DNA from: BOG-908 sp964242115
Lineage (GTDB): Bacteria; Pseudomonadota; Alphaproteobacteria; Acetobacterales; Acetobacteraceae
Length of the DNA: 64,000 nt
Assembly: GCA_964242115.1 (NCBI GenBank)
Contig: CAXSZX010000004.1
Span: 184,771 to 248,770 of the forward strand
Direction of reading: 5' to 3'
Positions 27,232 to 36,896 of this stretch are shown here, in pieces (within the stretch, counting starts at the first letter, position 1; each line of letters opens with the position of its first letter). The notes beneath the pieces were generated by a model. It was not told where the DNA came from. It ran no database searches and worked only from the letters and a program-made list of their open reading frames with translations. Made by a program: the position numbers and the translations under genes.

Positions 27232-28916
27232 CGTGCGGCTCCTGCCAAGCCCAACGTGGCCGGGGCTGCTTGTGTCACCAGCACGGCATTCGCCGGATGT
27301 GGCGGTTGGTTGGGCGAAGCCGGCGGCACCTGAACCGCCTGGACGAACTGCGCATGCTTGATGTGCGCGACCGTGGCCGCATGCGCAGCCTGGGCGAGTT
27401 GCGGTGCATGTGCGGCGACGTTCATCGCTTGGGCGTGCTGGTCGACCATGGCGGACACGCTGGCGGCGAAGTAGCCGGTGAAACTGCTTGGGTAGATGCC
27501 GAGCCAGAGCGTGAGCACGGCCAGCGGTGCGAAAATCGCCACCTCGCGCGGCGACAGGTCGAGGATGCCGCGCAGGTCGGCGCGCACGATTTTGCCGAAG
27601 ACCACGCGGCGATAGAGGTAAAGCATATAGGCGGCACCGAGTATCATGCCGAAGCTGCCGAGCAGGGCGAGCCAGATGCTCACCTGAAACGCGCCGACCA
27701 GAACGAGGAACTCGCCGACGAAGCCCGACGTGCCGGGCAGGCCGATCGACGCCATGGTGAACAGCATGAACACGAAGGCGTACGCCGGCATACGGTCGGC
27801 CAGTCCGCCGTAGCGGGCGATATCGCGCGTATGCATGCGGTCGTAGATGACCCCGACACAGAGGAACAGCGCGGCGGAGACGATACCGTGCGAAATCATC
27901 TGGAACAGCGCGCCGTCGATGCCCTGGATGTTGAACGTGAAGATGCCGATGATGACTACGCCCATGTGGGCGATCGACGAGTAGGCGATTAGCTTCTTCA
28001 TGTCCTCCTGCGCGAGTGCGACGAGCGAGGTGTAGATCACCGCGATGACGCCGAGCGCAAACATCAGCGGCGCGAAGTGCGCGGAGGCCACCGGCAGCAT
28101 GGGGACTGCAAAGCGCAGAAAGCCGTAGCCGCCCATCTTCAGCAGCACGCCGGCGAGGATGACGGAACCTGCAGTCGGCGCCTCCACATGTGCGTCAGGC
28201 AGCCAGGTATGCACCGGCCACATCGGCACCTTCACGGCAAACGACGCAAAGAACGCCAGGAACAGCCAGTACTGCGCACCGGCGCTGAACGGCGTGTGGG
28301 TGAGCACGGTGATGTCGGTGGTGCCGGCCTGGTGCCACATGGCGAGCAACGCCAGCAGCATCAGCACCGAGCCGGCAAAGGTGTAGAGAAAGAACTTCAG
28401 CGACGCGTAGACCCGGCGCGGGCCACCCCAAACCCCGATGATGAGATACATCGGGATCAGCACGCCTTCGAAGAAGACGTAGAACAACAGGAAGTCGGCA
28501 GCCGAGAACATGCCGACCATCATCGTCTCGAGAATGAGGAACGCGGCCATGTATTCGCGTACACGCATCTTCACGCTATCCCAGCTTGCCAGGATACAGA
28601 TTGGCGTGAGCGCAGTGGAAAGCAGGACGAACAGCACGGAGATGCCGTCCACGCCCATGCGATAGCCGATGCCGTATTCCGGCAGCCAGGTAGCGGATTC
28701 ATTGAACTGGTAGCCGGGCTCACGCATGTCGAAGCGCGTCCACAGCACCAACGAGATCAGGAAGACGATGAGGCTTGTCCACAACGCGGTCCAGCGAGCG
28801 TTTTGAGCCACGGCATGTTCATCGCCGCGTAACGTCATCAGGATGGCCACGCCGAGCAGCGGGAGGAAAGTGATGAGCGAGAGAATGGGGAAGCCGGCGG
28901 CGTTCACTGCGGTCAC
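27228..28916 (-). CDS. nuoM: NADH-quinone oxidoreductase subunit M, with C-terminal extension
   Basis: An antiporter-like proton-pumping subunit of complex I. It has 562 residues, about 60-75 more than usual. The core has the glutamate/lysine pumping residues in the usual helices, VWGGPRRVYASLKFFLYTFAGSVLML, PVHTWLPDAHVEAPTAGSV and KLIAYSSIAHMGVV (pieces). After the last membrane helix, residues about 490-562 form a hydrophilic tail rich in Ala, His, Gln and Pro (QAAHAATVAHIKHAQ, PPASPNQPPHPAN). The tail has no recognised homology. There is a 6-base gap after nuoL. Confidence 0.95.
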   Translation of the reverse strand: MTAVNAAGFPILSLITFLPLLGVAILMTLRGDEHAVAQNARWTALWTSLIVFLISLVLWTRFDMREPGYQFNESATWLPEYGIGYRMGVDGISVLFVLLSTALTPICILASWDSVKMRVREYMAAFLILETMMVGMFSAADFLLFYVFFEGVLIPMYLIIGVWGGPRRVYASLKFFLYTFAGSVLMLLALLAMWHQAGTTDITVLTHTPFSAGAQYWLFLAFFASFAVKVPMWPVHTWLPDAHVEAPTAGSVILAGVLLKMGGYGFLRFAVPMLPVASAHFAPLMFALGVIAVIYTSLVALAQEDMKKLIAYSSIAHMGVVIIGIFTFNIQGIDGALFQMISHGIVSAALFLCVGVIYDRMHTRDIARYGGLADRMPAYAFVFMLFTMASIGLPGTSGFVGEFLVLVGAFQVSIWLALLGSFGMILGAAYMLYLYRRVVFGKIVRADLRGILDLSPREVAIFAPLAVLTLWLGIYPSSFTGYFAASVSAMVDQHAQAMNVAAHAPQLAQAAHAATVAHIKHAQFVQAVQVPPASPNQPPHPANAVLVTQAAPATLGLAGAAR

Positions 28917-28922
28917 GTCAGG

Positions 28923-30854
28923 TCACCGCACGATGAGGAAAAGACTGACCATGCCAACAAGGCCGATCAGCATGGTGAAAGCGTAGACTGCGATCGATCC
29001 CGTCTGAATGCGCACCACTTGGACTGACCCGCCTTCCGCCATGCTGGCCAAGCCGTTCGGCACGCCATCGATGATTTGTGCATCACCAACTTTCCAGAGT
29101 TCTCGCGCCAAACAAATCGACGGCCGGACGAATATAAGATCGTAAAGTTCGTCGAAATACCATTTGTTGAGCAGGAAGCGGTAGACAGCAGGGAACGCGA
29201 TGGCCAGACGCACCGGCAGTTGTGGCCGCATGACGTAAAACAGGTAAGAGATTGCCAGTCCGAGCACGCCGGTTGCGGTCGGCAGGATGCCAATCAGGAA
29301 CGGTGTGCGTTCGACCTGCTTGAGGACGTGATTATTAGGGCCGTTGAAGATGGCACCTTGCCAATACGCCTCGTTATGGTCACCGATGAAGATTGCGTGC
29401 AACAGCCAGCCGGCGAACACTGCGCCCAGTGAGAGCAGCACCAGCGGGCCGGTCATGCTGAGCGGGCTTTCGTGCACGTGCTCCATCACGTGGTGGTCTG
29501 CACGCGGCTTGCCATGAAAGGTCATGAACAGCAGGCGGCCGGAATAGAAGGCCGTGAGGAAAGCTGCCAGTGTGCCGCAGACAAAGCCGTAGGAGCCTAC
29601 TGCGGTGCCCGCAGCAAAGGTGGACTCGAGGATCGCGTCCTTCGACCAGTAACCGGCAAAATACGGGATGCCGGCAAGTGCCAGGCTGCCCAGCCACATG
29701 GTGACGTAGGTGGTCGGGATCATGCGCCAGATGCCGCCCATACGACGCATGTCCTGCTCGTCCGACATCGCATGAATGACCGAGCCAGCGCACAAAAACA
29801 GCAATGCCTTGAAAAAGGCGTGGGTGATAAGGTGAAACATGCTGGCTTGGTAGGCGCCGACACCGGCGGCCATGAACATGTAGCCGAGCTGCGAGCACGT
29901 GGAGTAGGCAATTACCCGCTTGATGTCGTTCTGCACGCAGGCGATGGTTGCCGCAAAGATGCACGTCGTAGCGCCGATGAAGGTGATGAAGGTCAGAGCG
30001 CTTGGCGCCCACTCCAGCAAGGGTGACATGCGGCTCATCAGGAACACGCCTGCAGTTACCATGGTGGCGGCGTGGATCAATGCAGAGACCGGCGTCGGTC
30101 CCTCCATCGCGTCAGGCAACCATGTATGCAACAGGATCTGCGCGGACTTGCCCATCGCGCCGATGAACAGCAAGTAGCCGATCACCTCGTAGCTCCGTGG
30201 CTCCGCACCGAAAAGATGGTAAGTGTCGGCCATGTGCGCCGGGATGGCAGCAAAGATGATGGTGAAGTCCACCGAGCCGAACTTGAAAAACACCATTGCA
30301 ATGCCAACAGCAAAGCTAAGATCGCCTATGCGGTTGACGACCATCGCCTTGATCGCGGCGCGTGCTGCAGACGGCCGATCATACCAGTAGCCGATCAGCA
30401 AGTAGCTGGCTAGGCCCACACCCTCCCAGCCGAAGAACAACTGAACGAGGTTGTCGGCGCTAACGAGCATCAGCATGGCAAAGGTGAACAGCGAAAGGTA
30501 GGCGAAGAAACGCGTGGTGGTGCTGTGCTCGTGCGCCATGTAGCCGGTGCTATAGATATGGATCAACGTGGCAACCACGGTGACCATTGCAACCATGGAG
30601 ACAGACAAGGAATCGTAACGGAGAGCCCAGTCAAGGTGGAGGCTTCCCGAGTCGATCCATGTCGCAATGGGCACGGTGCTGTTTGGCACGTTTGCAAAGA
30701 TGTGCTGGTACCAGGAGGTGACGCCACAAACCGACGCCAGCAACATGCAGGCGATGGTGATAAGCTGTGCAGGCCGGTCGCCAATGCTGCGTCCAGCGAA
30801 GCCGCAGACCAGCGAACCAAAAATCGGGGCGAAGACGGCGATCGCGTAAATCAT
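28923..30854 (-). CDS. nuoL: NADH-quinone oxidoreductase subunit L
   Basis: The most distal antiporter-like subunit of complex I, with the long lateral helix. It has 643 residues, normal. Recognisable blocks are FFGWEGVGLASYLLIGYWY, AMVVNRIGDLSFAVGIAM, HTWLPDAMEGPTPVSALIHA (with the functional acidic residue), VIAYSTCSQLGYMFMAAGVG and AFFKALLFLCAGSVIHAM. The C-terminal segment after residue 530 includes the horizontal helix and ends in a final membrane helix. It starts at ATG 30854, one base after the nuoK stop. Confidence 0.96.
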   Translation of the reverse strand: MIYAIAVFAPIFGSLVCGFAGRSIGDRPAQLITIACMLLASVCGVTSWYQHIFANVPNSTVPIATWIDSGSLHLDWALRYDSLSVSMVAMVTVVATLIHIYSTGYMAHEHSTTTRFFAYLSLFTFAMLMLVSADNLVQLFFGWEGVGLASYLLIGYWYDRPSAARAAIKAMVVNRIGDLSFAVGIAMVFFKFGSVDFTIIFAAIPAHMADTYHLFGAEPRSYEVIGYLLFIGAMGKSAQILLHTWLPDAMEGPTPVSALIHAATMVTAGVFLMSRMSPLLEWAPSALTFITFIGATTCIFAATIACVQNDIKRVIAYSTCSQLGYMFMAAGVGAYQASMFHLITHAFFKALLFLCAGSVIHAMSDEQDMRRMGGIWRMIPTTYVTMWLGSLALAGIPYFAGYWSKDAILESTFAAGTAVGSYGFVCGTLAAFLTAFYSGRLLFMTFHGKPRADHHVMEHVHESPLSMTGPLVLLSLGAVFAGWLLHAIFIGDHNEAYWQGAIFNGPNNHVLKQVERTPFLIGILPTATGVLGLAISYLFYVMRPQLPVRLAIAFPAVYRFLLNKWYFDELYDLIFVRPSICLARELWKVGDAQIIDGVPNGLASMAEGGSVQVVRIQTGSIAVYAFTMLIGLVGMVSLFLIVR

Positions 30855-30855
30855 C

Positions 30856-31179
30856 TTAGCCCTTCATCAAGTTCACGTCCTCGACCTCGATCGAGCCGCG
30901 ATTGCGGAAATAAACCACTACGATGGCCAGGCCAATGGCTGCCTCGGCGGCGGCAACGGTGAGGACGAACATTGCCAGGATTTGCCCGGCTAAATCGTTC
31001 AAGGCAGAGGAGAAGGCAACAAGGTTCAAGTTAACTGCCAGCAGAATGAGTTCAACAGACATCAGGATGATGATGACGTTCTTGCGATTCAGAAAAATGC
31101 CGAAGACACCGAGAACAAGCAGGATGGCAGCGACTGTGAGGTAGTGACCCAGTCCGATGGCGAGAGCTCCATGCGGCAT
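30856..31179 (-). CDS. nuoK: NADH-quinone oxidoreductase subunit K
   Basis: A small membrane subunit of complex I (MrpC/ND4L homologue) with three helices. It has 107 residues. The two functional glutamates are seen in LMSVELILLAVNLN and VAAAEAAIGLAIVV. It begins MPHGALAIGLGHYLTVAAIL. It lies three bases downstream of nuoJ and one base before nuoL. Confidence 0.95.
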   Translation of the reverse strand: MPHGALAIGLGHYLTVAAILLVLGVFGIFLNRKNVIIILMSVELILLAVNLNLVAFSSALNDLAGQILAMFVLTVAAAEAAIGLAIVVVYFRNRGSIEVEDVNLMKG

Positions 31180-31182
31180 GCC

Positions 31183-31911
31183 TCAGTGCTCCTCTTGCAC
31201 GGGCACCGGCGACGGTGCGCCGTCGTGCTGCGCCGCGTCGAAACCCGCGTGGTGGTCGGCCAGCAACGCCGATCCAAGCTTCGGCCGGTAGATGCCGCCA
31301 GATGCGAAAACGCCGTCGCCGGACTTGAGCTGCAGCACCTCTAACGTATCGGCTACGCGGTGTTCCTGCTGACGGGTGATATTCTGCCGGCGGGAGTTAT
31401 GCCGGTCTCGATGCGTCAGCACGATTGCGCCAACCATCGCCACCAACAAAATTAGGCCAGACAACTGAAACAGCAGCACGTAGTTTGTGTAGAGCACCTG
31501 ACCTATAGCACGGGTGTTCTGCACGTTGTCCGGTATCTGGCTGAGCCGCAGTACGGGCGCATCAGCCGACACCTGCCAGCCGAACAAAACGCTTAGAAGT
31601 TCGATGAACAATACCGCGCCAACAGTGGCTCCGACCGGTGCGTAACGCTGGAAGCCTTCGCGGAGAGCAGAAAAGTCTACGTCAAGCATCATCACGACGA
31701 ACAGGAACAACACCGCAACGGCGCCGACGTACACGATGACCAGTATCATCGCCAGGAACTCGGCACCGGCAATTAGAAACAGCGCTGCCGCATTGGAGAA
31801 TGCCAGGATGAGGAACAACACCGAGTGGACCGGATTGCGGCTGCTCACAACCATTGCGGCCGACCCAAGTAACACAGCGGAAAAGACGTAAAAAGCGATC
31901 GACGTGATCAT
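31183..31911 (-). CDS. nuoJ: NADH-quinone oxidoreductase subunit J
   Basis: A membrane subunit of complex I (ND6 homologue). From ATG 31911, overlapping the nuoI stop as ATGA, it has 242 residues. Five helices are visible with the family signature LVIVYVGAVAVLFLFVVMML (pi-bulge helix). The C-terminal about 70 residues (from HRDRHNSRRQ) are hydrophilic and variable, somewhat longer than in E. coli, as usual in alphaproteobacteria. The 16 residues before 31911 overlap nuoI and are not used. Confidence 0.94.
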   Translation of the reverse strand: MITSIAFYVFSAVLLGSAAMVVSSRNPVHSVLFLILAFSNAAALFLIAGAEFLAMILVIVYVGAVAVLFLFVVMMLDVDFSALREGFQRYAPVGATVGAVLFIELLSVLFGWQVSADAPVLRLSQIPDNVQNTRAIGQVLYTNYVLLFQLSGLILLVAMVGAIVLTHRDRHNSRRQNITRQQEHRVADTLEVLQLKSGDGVFASGGIYRPKLGSALLADHHAGFDAAQHDGAPSPVPVQEEH

Positions 31912-32396
31912 CGATAGGGCGCGTCCAATTCGAGACGCTTGGCTATCTCGGCTTCCCAACGGTCGCCGTTATCCAGCAGTTTGTCTTTGTTGTACATAAG
32001 TTCTTCACGTGTTTCTGTCGAGAACTCAAAGTTTGGTCCCTCAACAATAGCGTCCACAGGGCAGGCTTCTTCGCACAAACCGCAGTAGATGCATTTTGTC
32101 ATGTCGATGTCATAACGCGTGGTTCGACGAGAGCCATCCTCACGAGGTTCAGCCTCGATCGTGATCGCGTAGGCCGGGCAAATTGCCTCGCACAACTTAC
32201 AGGCTATGCAGCGTTCCTCGCCATTCGGGTAACGGCGCAGGGCATGCTCGCCCTTAAACCGCGGGCTGAGCGGGCCGCCCTCATAGGGATAGTTTATCGT
32301 CACCTTAGGCTTAAAGAAGTAGCGTAGGGTGATGCCCATTCCGGACAGCAACTCCCAAAGCAGCAGTCGCCAAATCGGTTTCGCGGTGATTGCCAT
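31908..32396 (-). CDS. nuoI: NADH-quinone oxidoreductase subunit I
   Basis: The peripheral-arm ferredoxin-like subunit of complex I carrying clusters N6a and N6b, which pass electrons to N2. From ATG 32396 it has 162 residues; a TTG two codons upstream (32402) is a less likely start, since AGAGG is spaced 7-8 bases from the ATG. The two 4Fe-4S motifs are CIACKLCEAICPAYA and CIYCGLCEEACPVDA. The N-terminal amphipathic helix contacts the membrane arm. Confidence 0.95.
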   Translation of the reverse strand: MAITAKPIWRLLLWELLSGMGITLRYFFKPKVTINYPYEGGPLSPRFKGEHALRRYPNGEERCIACKLCEAICPAYAITIEAEPREDGSRRTTRYDIDMTKCIYCGLCEEACPVDAIVEGPNFEFSTETREELMYNKDKLLDNGDRWEAEIAKRLELDAPYR

Positions 32397-32406
32397 CTGC
32401 AAACCT

Positions 32407-33420
32407 CTACGTCGGACCGTTCGGCAACAGCCCCGTGGCCTCGAGAAAACCCGCCGTCAGTACGAGCCAAAGCAGAGAGAGCGGAAGGAACACCTTCCAG
32501 CCAAGGCGCATCAACTGATCGTAGCGGTAGCGTGGAAAGGTGGCCCGCACCCAGAAGAAAAAGAACATAACGAGCCAGATCTTTGCCAATAGCCAGAACA
32601 CCGGCATTGCCGGCAGTCCAAACGGCGCCTGCCAACCGCCAAGGAAAAGCACGCTGGCCAGCGCGCTCATCATCAGCATGTTCATGTACTCACCGAGGAA
32701 GAACATGGCGAACGACATCGCGCTGTATTCAACGAAGAAACCTGCGACGATTTCGCTCTCGCCTTCGGGCAAGTCGAACGGAGCCCGGTTCGTTTCCGCC
32801 AGCATCGAGACCAGAAAAACGATGAACATCGGGAACAACGGTGTGAATGCAAACCAGTAGTGACTCTGCGCGCGCACGATGTCGTTGAGGTTTAGGCTTC
32901 CAACACAGAGCATGACTGTGACAAGCACGAAGCCGATGGAGACTTCGTAACTGACCATCTGCGCAGCAGAACGCATTGCACCAAGGAAAGCATATTTTGA
33001 ATTGCTGGCCCAACCCGCAACGATGACGCCGTAAACTCCAAGAGAGCTGATGGCAAAGAGATACAATATACCGACGTTTATGTTGGCGACCGCCCAGCCA
33101 TCACCCACCGGAATGACCGCCCAGGCAAGACATGCCAAAACGAAGGTCAGCATAGGTGCGACCAAAAACAGCGACCTACTCGCGCCGGCTGGAATGATCG
33201 TCTCCTTGGTGAATACCTTTACTGCGTCAGCAAACGGTTGCCAAAGCCCGAACGGACCTACTACGTTCGGCCCACGTCGCAATTGAAACGCTGCCAATGC
33301 TTTGCGCTCGAAATACGTGGCGTAAGCCATGCTCAGCAACACGGGCACCAGGATTCCAAGCGTCTCTGCGACAGTTAGCAGCAATGTGCCGATCGCAGTT
33401 TGGTGGAAGAAACTATACAC
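32407..33420 (-). CDS. nuoH: NADH-quinone oxidoreductase subunit H
   Basis: A membrane subunit of complex I that forms most of the quinone chamber (ND1 homologue). It has 337 residues from a GTG start at 33420. Conserved blocks are YFERKALAAFQLRRGPNVVGPFG (split), the cytoplasmic loop ETNRAPFDLPEGESEIVAG and the C-terminal FFFWVRATFPRYRYDQLMRL. Eight helices are expected. It lies seven bases after the nuoG stop. Confidence 0.95.
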   Translation of the reverse strand: MYSFFHQTAIGTLLLTVAETLGILVPVLLSMAYATYFERKALAAFQLRRGPNVVGPFGLWQPFADAVKVFTKETIIPAGASRSLFLVAPMLTFVLACLAWAVIPVGDGWAVANINVGILYLFAISSLGVYGVIVAGWASNSKYAFLGAMRSAAQMVSYEVSIGFVLVTVMLCVGSLNLNDIVRAQSHYWFAFTPLFPMFIVFLVSMLAETNRAPFDLPEGESEIVAGFFVEYSAMSFAMFFLGEYMNMLMMSALASVLFLGGWQAPFGLPAMPVFWLLAKIWLVMFFFFWVRATFPRYRYDQLMRLGWKVFLPLSLLWLVLTAGFLEATGLLPNGPT

Positions 33421-33427
33421 GCGCAGT

Positions 33428-35509
33428 CTACTCCGCAGCCACAGCCAAAGTAGCCGAATCTAGTGAGGCCGTTGCCGTACGGGAACACTCAACCATGGTC
33501 AAGCTCGCGCGGCTTATCGGATTGGTCAGATAGTAATCCGACACGGACGGCATGAACGCTGCGGCATCTACTTGCCAGCCGGATGCTTGTCCACCAGGCC
33601 CACTACGGTCAATTGCGCCGTAGCGAACCAATCCCTGACGAGCGAATACCGGGTTGGCGCGCGTCATACGTTCGCGTAGAGCGTCCAGGTTATCGTATTG
33701 CAGAACGTGCCCAATCGTCGCACTGAACGCACGCAAGATACGCCAATCTTCGCGCGCGTCTCCGGGCGCAAACAGCGCGCGATAGCCGCGTTGCACCCGC
33801 CCCTCGGTGTTGACGTACGTTCCATCTTTCTCAGTATAGGCGCAACCTGGCAAAATCACGTCGGCGCACGCCGCCCCACGATCACCATGATGTCCTTGAT
33901 AGACGACAAAACTATTCTGGCCGATACGCGACGTATCGAACTCGTCAGCGCCCAACAGCCAGAGCAGGTCTACACCACCGCCCAACATGCCCGCAGCATC
34001 CAGGCCGTCGGGTCCAGGTAAGAAACCAACATCCAGTGCCCCTACGCGGGCTGCGGCGCTGTGCAACATGTTGAAGCCATGCCACTCCGGCGTGAGAGCG
34101 CCGATTGAGTCCGCCAACTGCCAGGCGTTGGCAAGCACCGCGGCACCATCAGACCGGGCCAGCGCTCCCTGCCCCACTATGACCATCGGACGTTCAGCGT
34201 CGTGCAGCACACGCGCGAAATCATGCGTGCCGTCCCGCAATGATCCGAGCACCGACGGTTCAATGCCAAGATAAGTCGCGCGATAAGTAAGATCGGCCTG
34301 CGGGCCGACCAAGCCAATCGGCATGTGCCCAGACGTTGCGAGCCAACGCTTGCGTATCCGCGCGTTCAAAATCGGCGCCTCGCGCCGTGGATTACTTCCG
34401 ACTATAAGTATGGCGTCAGCTACGTCGATGCCCGCGATCGTGCTGTTGAACAGGTAAAAGTCCCGACGAGTTGTATCAAGTTTCGCGGCGTCCTGCCGAC
34501 AATCCAGGTTCTGCGACCCTAACGACGCCATCAGGTCCTTGAGCGCCATCATGCTCTCAACGTCGCATAGGTCGCCCGTGATCGCGCCAATACGCGAGCC
34601 AGGAATACCGGTTAGGCGGTCAGCAATCGCAGCAAACGCCTCCGGCCAACTAGCGGGTTGCAACCTGCCATCCCGCCGCACCCAAGGTCTGTCCAGCCTG
34701 CGACGCTTCAGCCCATCAAGCGAAAAACGCGACTTGTCCGCCAACCACTCGTCATTGATCTCGTCATTTATCCGGGGAAGAATGCGCAACACCTCTGGCC
34801 CGCGCGCATCTACCCGTATCGGCGTGCCGACGGCATCCATCACGTCGACGCTGTCAGTCTTGTGAAGCTCCCAAGGCCGAGACACGAACGCATAAGGCTT
34901 GCTCGTCAGCGCGCCTACTGGACAAATGTCGATGAGATTACCCGACAGCTCAGAGGTCAGCGCGTGCTCCACGTATGTGCCAACTTCCATGTTCTCACCA
35001 CGGGCCGTAGCACCAAGCTCCGGTACGCCAGCAATCTCTGTGGCAAACCGGATGCAGCGCGTGCACTGGATACAGCGCGTCATCACCGTCTTCACCAACG
35101 GACCGAGGTTCTTGTCCTTCACAGCGCGCTTGCTTTCTGCATAGCGCGAATGGTCCATGCCGTAGGCGTAGGATTGATCTTGCAAATCGCACTCGCCGCC
35201 CTGGTCGCAGATTGGGCAATCCAGCGGATGATTGATCAGCAGGAACTCCATTACACCGCGACGCGCTTGGCGCACCATGGCAGTGTCGGTCCTGACCACC
35301 ATGCCTTCGGCAATCGGGTAGGCGCAGCTTGCGATCGGTTTCGGTGCTTTCTCGATCTCGACCAAGCACATGCGGCAGTTGCCGGCGACAGACAGGCGTT
35401 CGTGGTAGCAGAATCGCGGGATCTCGCGTCCGGCTTGTTCGCACGCCTGCAATACGGAACTGCCGGGTGCAACGTCGATTTCCGTGCCGTCTACGACTAG
35501 CTTGACCAT
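33428..35509 (-). CDS. nuoG: NADH-quinone oxidoreductase subunit G
   Basis: The large peripheral iron-sulfur subunit of complex I. It has 693 residues. The 2Fe-2S site (N1b) spans residues 31-60 with CYHERLSVAGNCRMCLVEI. The His/Cys-ligated N5 site is HPLDCPICDQGGECDLQ near residue 95. N4 ligands are CIQCTRCIRFA and DICPVGAL. A molybdopterin-oxidoreductase-like domain without cofactor follows to the end. Spacing to nuoF is 69 bases, the only real gap within the operon. Confidence 0.95.
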   Translation of the reverse strand: MVKLVVDGTEIDVAPGSSVLQACEQAGREIPRFCYHERLSVAGNCRMCLVEIEKAPKPIASCAYPIAEGMVVRTDTAMVRQARRGVMEFLLINHPLDCPICDQGGECDLQDQSYAYGMDHSRYAESKRAVKDKNLGPLVKTVMTRCIQCTRCIRFATEIAGVPELGATARGENMEVGTYVEHALTSELSGNLIDICPVGALTSKPYAFVSRPWELHKTDSVDVMDAVGTPIRVDARGPEVLRILPRINDEINDEWLADKSRFSLDGLKRRRLDRPWVRRDGRLQPASWPEAFAAIADRLTGIPGSRIGAITGDLCDVESMMALKDLMASLGSQNLDCRQDAAKLDTTRRDFYLFNSTIAGIDVADAILIVGSNPRREAPILNARIRKRWLATSGHMPIGLVGPQADLTYRATYLGIEPSVLGSLRDGTHDFARVLHDAERPMVIVGQGALARSDGAAVLANAWQLADSIGALTPEWHGFNMLHSAAARVGALDVGFLPGPDGLDAAGMLGGGVDLLWLLGADEFDTSRIGQNSFVVYQGHHGDRGAACADVILPGCAYTEKDGTYVNTEGRVQRGYRALFAPGDAREDWRILRAFSATIGHVLQYDNLDALRERMTRANPVFARQGLVRYGAIDRSGPGGQASGWQVDAAAFMPSVSDYYLTNPISRASLTMVECSRTATASLDSATLAVAAE

Positions 35510-35578
35510 GATTTGACCTTGAAGAAAGGCCAGGACTCTGTCCTGGACTTGCTGGAGCCAGCCGGCCCCAGACCTCGT

Positions 35579-36892
35579 TCACTCAGCTGCAATTGGCAGG
35601 TTTACCGGCGTAACAACACGCGGATCAGCTCGGTAGCAAGCGATGCGCTCTTCGATGACGGGCCGGAAATGCCTGATAAGACCCTGGATCGGCCACGCCG
35701 CTGCGTCGCCAAGCGCGCAAATTGTGTGGCCTTCCACCTGCCGCGTCACTTGTTCGAGCATGTCTATTTCAGCTACTTCCGCGCGGCCCTCTACTAACCT
35801 GTTCATTACCCGCATCATCCACCCGGTGCCCTCACGGCACGGTGTGCACTGTCCGCAACTCTCGTGCTTGTAGAACTTAGCCAGCCGCGCAATCGCCCTG
35901 ATCACGTCGGTCGACTTGTCCATTACGATGACGGCCGCGGTGCCAAGACCGGACTTCACGTCGCGCAGAGAGTCGAAGTCCATCAGGATCGTGTCACAGG
36001 TTGCTTTCGGCAACAGCGGCACCGACGAGCCTCCGGGTATCACCGCCAGCAAGTTGTCCCAACCGCCACGCACACCGCCCGCGTAGGTGTCGATCAACTC
36101 ACGCAACGGAATGCCGAGTTCCTCTTCCACGTTGCAGGGTTTGTTCACGTGTCCGGAAATGCAGAAGATTTTCGTACCCGCGTTCTTTGGCCGTCCCAGC
36201 GCTGAAAACCAAGCGGCGCCACGTCGCAAGATGGTTGGTGCGACCGCAATCGTCTCGACGTTGTTTACCGTCGTCGGGCATCCGTACAAACCGACAGCAG
36301 CGGGAAACGGTGGCTTCAACCGCGGCATGCCCTTCTTGCCCTCGAGGGACTCCAGCAACGCTGTCTCCTCGCCGCAGATGTAGGCCCCGGCCCCACGGTG
36401 CAGGAACACGTCGAAGTCCCAGCCTGACCCGCACGCGTTCACGCCGATGAGCCCGGCCTCGTAAGCCTCGTTGATTGCCGTCTGCAGGTTCAGCGCTTCG
36501 TTGTAGTATTCCCCGCGGATGTAGATGTATGTCGCATGTGCGCCCATGGCGAAACCGGCAACAAGGCAGCCCTCGATCAGCTTGTGCGGATCGTGGCGCA
36601 TGATGTCGCGGTCTTTGCAAGTGCCAGGCTCGCTCTCATCCGCGTTGACCACCAGGTAAGCCGGCCGGCCATCATTGACTTTCGGCATGAACGACCATTT
36701 CATGCCGGTCGGGAACCCTGCCCCGCCGCGACCACGCAGGCCTGACGCTTTCATCTCTTCGACGATTGCATCTCGGCCACGTAACAGAATTTCGGCAGTT
36801 CCGTCCCAGTCGCCGCGCGCACGCGCACCGGCCAACCGCCAGTCGTGTTGGCCATACAGGTTAGTAAAGATACGATCGCGGTCGTGCAGCAC
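35579..36892 (-). CDS. nuoF: NADH-quinone oxidoreductase subunit F
   Basis: The NADH- and FMN-binding subunit of complex I with cluster N3. It has 437 residues. The NADH/FMN site is GLRGRGGAGFPTGMKWSFM near residue 60, followed by NADESEPGTCKDR. The FMN loop is AYICGEETALLESLEG near 180. The 4Fe-4S ligands are ESCGQCTPCREG near 350 plus the downstream Cys in HTICALGD. It lies four bases after nuoE. Confidence 0.96.
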   Translation of the reverse strand: MLHDRDRIFTNLYGQHDWRLAGARARGDWDGTAEILLRGRDAIVEEMKASGLRGRGGAGFPTGMKWSFMPKVNDGRPAYLVVNADESEPGTCKDRDIMRHDPHKLIEGCLVAGFAMGAHATYIYIRGEYYNEALNLQTAINEAYEAGLIGVNACGSGWDFDVFLHRGAGAYICGEETALLESLEGKKGMPRLKPPFPAAVGLYGCPTTVNNVETIAVAPTILRRGAAWFSALGRPKNAGTKIFCISGHVNKPCNVEEELGIPLRELIDTYAGGVRGGWDNLLAVIPGGSSVPLLPKATCDTILMDFDSLRDVKSGLGTAAVIVMDKSTDVIRAIARLAKFYKHESCGQCTPCREGTGWMMRVMNRLVEGRAEVAEIDMLEQVTRQVEGHTICALGDAAAWPIQGLIRHFRPVIEERIACYRADPRVVTPVNLPIAAE

Positions 36893-36896
36893 GTGC

